Assembly (NCBI GenBank): GCA_905236315.1
Contig: CAJOPO010000246.1
Coordinates: 1-8,170, forward strand
DNA from: an uncultured Treponema sp.
GTDB lineage: Bacteria > Spirochaetota > Spirochaetia > Treponematales > Treponemataceae
Direction of reading: 5' to 3'
Length of the DNA stretch: 8,170 nucleotides
Notes under the pieces: generated by a model
What the model was told of the DNA's origin: nothing
Database searches by the model: none
What the model saw: only the letters and a program-made list of their open reading frames with translations
Part shown: piece after piece, positions 6,375-8,170 of the stretch
Position numbering within the stretch: position 1 is the first letter of the stretch
Layout: the number at the start of each line of letters is the position of its first letter
Translations under genes and position numbers: made by a program

Positions 6375-6408
6375 TTAGAAAATTTGAATAGGAAAGAAGC
6401 AAAATATC

Positions 6409-6443
6409 TTGACTTTATGCGGGGGGTATAATTCTGTTATAAT
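6409..6443 (+). promoter_or_regulatory. Promoter region with G6 tract and two -10 boxes
   Basis: TTGACT (6409-6414) is followed by TTATGC, six G residues (6421-6426) and TATAAT (6427-6432), a spacer of only 12 bases. A second -10, TATAAT at 6438-6443, is preceded by TG one base upstream, making a perfect extended -10 (TGTTATAAT) that may work without the -35. The G tract lies between the -35 and both -10 boxes. Confidence 0.6.
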
Positions 6444-6466
6444 TTATTCTTTATGGAGGAATCCTT

Positions 6467-6730
6467 ATGAAATCTATTAAACTTTCGTTATTAACAGTTT
6501 TTATGGCGTTGTTAGCTATGGCCTTTTCTTCTACATTTGAATATAAATATGTAGATCCCTCTAATAGTTCTGATAATGAAAGTGCTACAGCAACCTATAC
6601 AATAGATGGGTCTACAGTAAAGTACGTAGCAAGTGATGCAACTAAAGGTGGTGGAGTTTTAAATATTAGTAGCGATTATTCAACACTTACAGACGCTGAA
6701 GATAGTAGCATGGTTTTTACTCGTCAGTAA
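6467..6730 (+). CDS. Small exported protein of unknown function
   Basis: An 87-residue protein that I do not recognise. It has a clear signal peptide: basic start MKSIK, hydrophobic core to about residue 20, and probable signal peptidase I cleavage near AMAFSS-T (no lipobox cysteine). The mature part of about 65 residues is polar, rich in Ser, Thr and Asp, and probably all beta (FEYKYV, ATATYTID, STVKYVAS, SMVFTRQ). The Ser/Thr-rich pattern with a terminal SMVFTR strand recalls the last strands of lipocalin-like domains in spirochaete lipoproteins, a weak resemblance only. It could therefore be a shortened relative of such a protein. The Shine-Dalgarno GGAGGA, six bases before the ATG, is strong, and a promoter lies just upstream, so it is very probably expressed. 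It stands alone between the right palindrome array and a hairpin cluster. Confidence 0.8.
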   Translation: MKSIKLSLLTVFMALLAMAFSSTFEYKYVDPSNSSDNESATATYTIDGSTVKYVASDATKGGGVLNISSDYSTLTDAEDSSMVFTRQ

Positions 6731-6756
6731 TAAAAACTTAAAAAAGTGTCGTATAT

Positions 6757-6808
6757 AACAACAAGGGGCTGGCATCGCATAAGTGCATTGCCCTCTCTCT
6801 TGTTAGTT
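6757..6808 (+). other. Long imperfect hairpin after the small exported protein gene
   Basis: AACAACAAG (6757-6765) pairs with CTTGTTAGTT (6799-6808) apart from one bulged A. GGGC (6766-6769) then pairs with GCCC (6790-6793), leaving a five-base bulge TCTCT. No T-run follows, so it is not a classical intrinsic terminator, though it may protect the 3' end of the upstream mRNA. Confidence 0.5.
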
Positions 6809-6816
6809 CTTAGTGA

Positions 6817-6858
6817 GCACCGTTAGGTGCGAACAAATCCGTTTGTTACACAAGAATA
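6817..6858 (+). repeat. Two-hairpin repeat, copy 3
   Basis: Hairpin GCACC-GTTA-GGTGC (6817-6830), then GAACAAATCCGTTTGTT, a second hairpin with stem AACAAA/TTTGTT and loop TCCG (6832-6847), and the tail ACACAAGAATA. Compared with copy 1, two stem pairs have changed together (G-C to A-T and T-A to C-G), while the loop and the second hairpin are identical. Confidence 0.75.
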
Positions 6859-6870
6859 AAAAACACGGGG

Positions 6871-6890
6871 TTCAAGGGCACTCCCTTGAA
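6871..6890. other. Perfect 8-bp hairpin
   Basis: TTCAAGGG-CACT-CCCTTGAA, a perfect 8-bp stem with a four-base loop, preceded by CGGGG. No T-run follows on either strand. It is the last of four hairpins in 6757-6890, and its role is unknown. Confidence 0.6.
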
Positions 6891-6923
6891 AACTGATTTC
6901 CTTGGCTATCTTAAGTGTATGTC

Positions 6924-6952
6924 TGTACAAAAATCTTAAAAGCATATATAAT
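6924..6952 (+). promoter_or_regulatory. Predicted promoter of the lipoprotein gene, leaderless geometry
   Basis: TGTACA (6924-6929), a 17-base spacer and a perfect TATAAT (6947-6952). The ATG follows six bases later at 6959, and there is no Shine-Dalgarno. Spacing from -10 to start codon is the same as for ilvB. The -35 is only a 4/6 match. Confidence 0.5.
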
Positions 6953-6958
6953 AAAAAT

Positions 6959-7885
6959 ATGAGGACTTGGGTAGGGGCGTTTTCTTTATTTTTTTTATGT
7001 TTTACATTTTTTAGTTGTTCAACAAATGCAAAAAATCAAAATGTGCAACAAAATCTTGAAAATGATATTTTTGCAGGAAATGTTTTTGCTGATTCAGAAG
7101 GAAACACAGAATGGAATTTTCTAACAAATGGTACTGTAATACGATATTCTTCTGATATATTATCTTTTTCTGCTGGTGTAAAAAAACAAGAATTATATTC
7201 ATATTCATATAATGAAAGTAAGCAAGAATTATATTTAAAACTATTAAAATTAAAAGATACTAGGGAATATTCTAAGCCCTCTCAATACATTAATGCAAAT
7301 AAAAAGCAAATACAACATTATATATCTATCTTGCTAAAAAACACGGAAGCAGATAAACAAAGTAAAAAAGAATATAAGCAATTATATGATGAATATTTTA
7401 GTTCAAATATAAATAATTATTTTAATACACAAAAAACTTATATTTATAAGATAAATAATGACTCCTTATATTTATACCGCTTTATAGATTTTGATAAAGA
7501 ATTAGGAAACCTAGTTTGCTTTGCCTCTATAGATGACCATAGTTACGAAATAGATATTGCAGATGATTTTATATCTTTTATTCGTTTAGAGCAGCCTGAA
7601 GAACAGGAAGTTTTATATAGGGGTGCTTTAAAATATGACGCAGAGCATAAAAAATTTTCGGCCATTTTGTATAAAATAGAACAAGACGCAGAAGGCAATT
7701 TTGTTGATTCTAGAAAGGTGGGAACTATAGAGGGAAGTGTAGAAGTTGAAAAAGTAAATTATGAAGTTGATGGTTATATAATGCAAAAATGTGGAATAAC
7801 TTTTACAAAGATAATAGAAGAAATTCCATTTGCAAATACTTTATTAGAATTTACTTCTCAATTTTGGACACCTGCAAAAATCTAA
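6959..7885 (+). CDS. Lipoprotein of unknown function
   Basis: 308 residues from the ATG at 6959. I prefer this to the in-frame TTG at 6902 because it opens directly into a lipoprotein signal peptide: MRTWVGAF, a Phe/Leu-rich core and lipobox FFSC with C20, a relaxed spirochaetal form. The mature protein is hydrophilic and rich in Lys, Asn, Tyr and Glu. I do not recognise a family. Short beta-like stretches (FAGNVFADSEGNTEWNF at about 39-55, KCGITFTKI near the C-terminus) vaguely recall treponemal lipocalin-like domains, and about 90-150 looks helical. It has no further transmembrane segment, so it is probably anchored by lipid on the inner or outer membrane. The 17-base gap to the M20 hydrolase gene suggests co-transcription. 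Confidence 0.82.
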   Translation: MRTWVGAFSLFFLCFTFFSCSTNAKNQNVQQNLENDIFAGNVFADSEGNTEWNFLTNGTVIRYSSDILSFSAGVKKQELYSYSYNESKQELYLKLLKLKDTREYSKPSQYINANKKQIQHYISILLKNTEADKQSKKEYKQLYDEYFSSNINNYFNTQKTYIYKINNDSLYLYRFIDFDKELGNLVCFASIDDHSYEIDIADDFISFIRLEQPEEQEVLYRGALKYDAEHKKFSAILYKIEQDAEGNFVDSRKVGTIEGSVEVEKVNYEVDGYIMQKCGITFTKIIEEIPFANTLLEFTSQFWTPAKI

Positions 7886-7902
7886 TATTTATGAGGCTAT
7901 AT

Positions 7903-8170
7903 ATGTCTGAAGAATTTACACATTTAAAAAACTTTATTGAAGAACATACTACGGATATGGTAGAACTAGAAAAGCTACTCACTTCTATTCCTGCTCTTGC
8001 TCCAGAAAATGGAGGCGATGGAGAGGCAAAAAAAGCCTTAGCCTTAGAAGAATGGCTAAAAAAGCATGGAATAAATCGTATCGAGCATTATGATGCTCCA
8101 GATAGCCGCGTTTCTAGTGGTGTGCGCCCTAATATGATAGCAACCATTCCTGGTGTAAAAGATGATTATA
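7903..8170 (+). CDS. M20-family metallohydrolase (ArgE/DapE/peptidase type), 5' part
   Basis: The first 89 codons of a gene that runs off the window. LLTSIPALAPENGGDGEAKK (residues 25-44), followed by DSRVSSGVRPNMIATIPG, matches the N-terminus of M20-family zinc hydrolases, which remove acyl or amino-acid groups from peptides or N-acyl amino acids. The metal-binding H-x-D and the rest of the catalytic domain lie beyond the edge, so substrate cannot be judged. Shine-Dalgarno GAGG (7893-7896) sits six bases before the ATG. An in-frame ATG at 7891 overlaps that Shine-Dalgarno and is less likely. No signal peptide, so cytoplasmic. It follows the lipoprotein by 17 bases. Confidence 0.88.
   Translation, partial: MSEEFTHLKNFIEEHTTDMVELEKLLTSIPALAPENGGDGEAKKALALEEWLKKHGINRIEHYDAPDSRVSSGVRPNMIATIPGVKDDY

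Noticed and set aside
6770..6786. Second sigma-54-like site (TGGCAT...TGCA)
   Set aside because: GG and GC are 12 bases apart instead of 10, and the bases belong to a hairpin.
6139..6830. Integron attC sites (GTTAGAC and GTTAGGT fit the GTTRRRY core)
   Set aside because: No matching RYYYAAC with paired L boxes at the right distance; copy 2 has GTTAACT; conservation continues past the core into what would be the next cassette.
6902..6958. Upstream TTG start for the lipoprotein
   Set aside because: It would bury the lipoprotein signal peptide behind 19 extra residues; the ATG at 6959 opens straight into the signal sequence.

Overview
The window looks like a low-GC spirochaete chromosome, most likely a Treponema. 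This is inferred from the AT-rich code, the relaxed lipobox (FFSC) of the lipoprotein, the gene set, and a dispersed hairpin repeat of a kind I associate with treponemes. No RNA gene, phage gene, transposase or CRISPR array is visible. Promoters, hairpins and repeats were found by eye.

Left third (1-3508, minus strand). Three genes read leftwards as a probable operon. First is a three-part sensor protein: degenerate receiver, RsbW-like ATPase, cyclic-nucleotide-binding domain. Next is an NFACT/RqcH-family ribosome-quality-control protein. Last is an OLD-like AAA ATPase, cut by the window edge, whose start codon overlaps the end of the NFACT gene by 14 bases.

Middle (3509-5808). A large-subunit acetohydroxyacid synthase (ilvB) diverges from the sensor gene. 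Their two predicted promoters use the same six bases as -35 box, on opposite strands. The ilvB promoter puts transcription start on or next to the ATG. A shared bidirectional terminator separates ilvB from a convergent small heat-shock protein gene (hsp20). Upstream of hsp20 is a close match to a sigma-54 promoter.

Intergenic region (5809-6466). This is the most unusual stretch. It holds two arrays of five 15-bp palindromes (consensus AAAGGTA-N-TACCTTT), each spaced exactly 22 bp centre to centre with unrelated 7-bp spacers. One array lies beside the hsp20 promoter; the other lies beside the promoter of a small secreted protein. Between them are two inverted copies of a two-hairpin repeat. 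A third copy lies downstream at 6817-6858. The first hairpin keeps a GTTA loop while its stem changes with compensation, which points to selection on structure.

Right third (6467-8170, plus strand). A small exported protein of unknown function is followed by a hairpin-rich gap, then a lipoprotein of unknown function with another possibly leaderless promoter. Last, 17 bases further on, is the start of an M20-family metallohydrolase gene that runs off the window.
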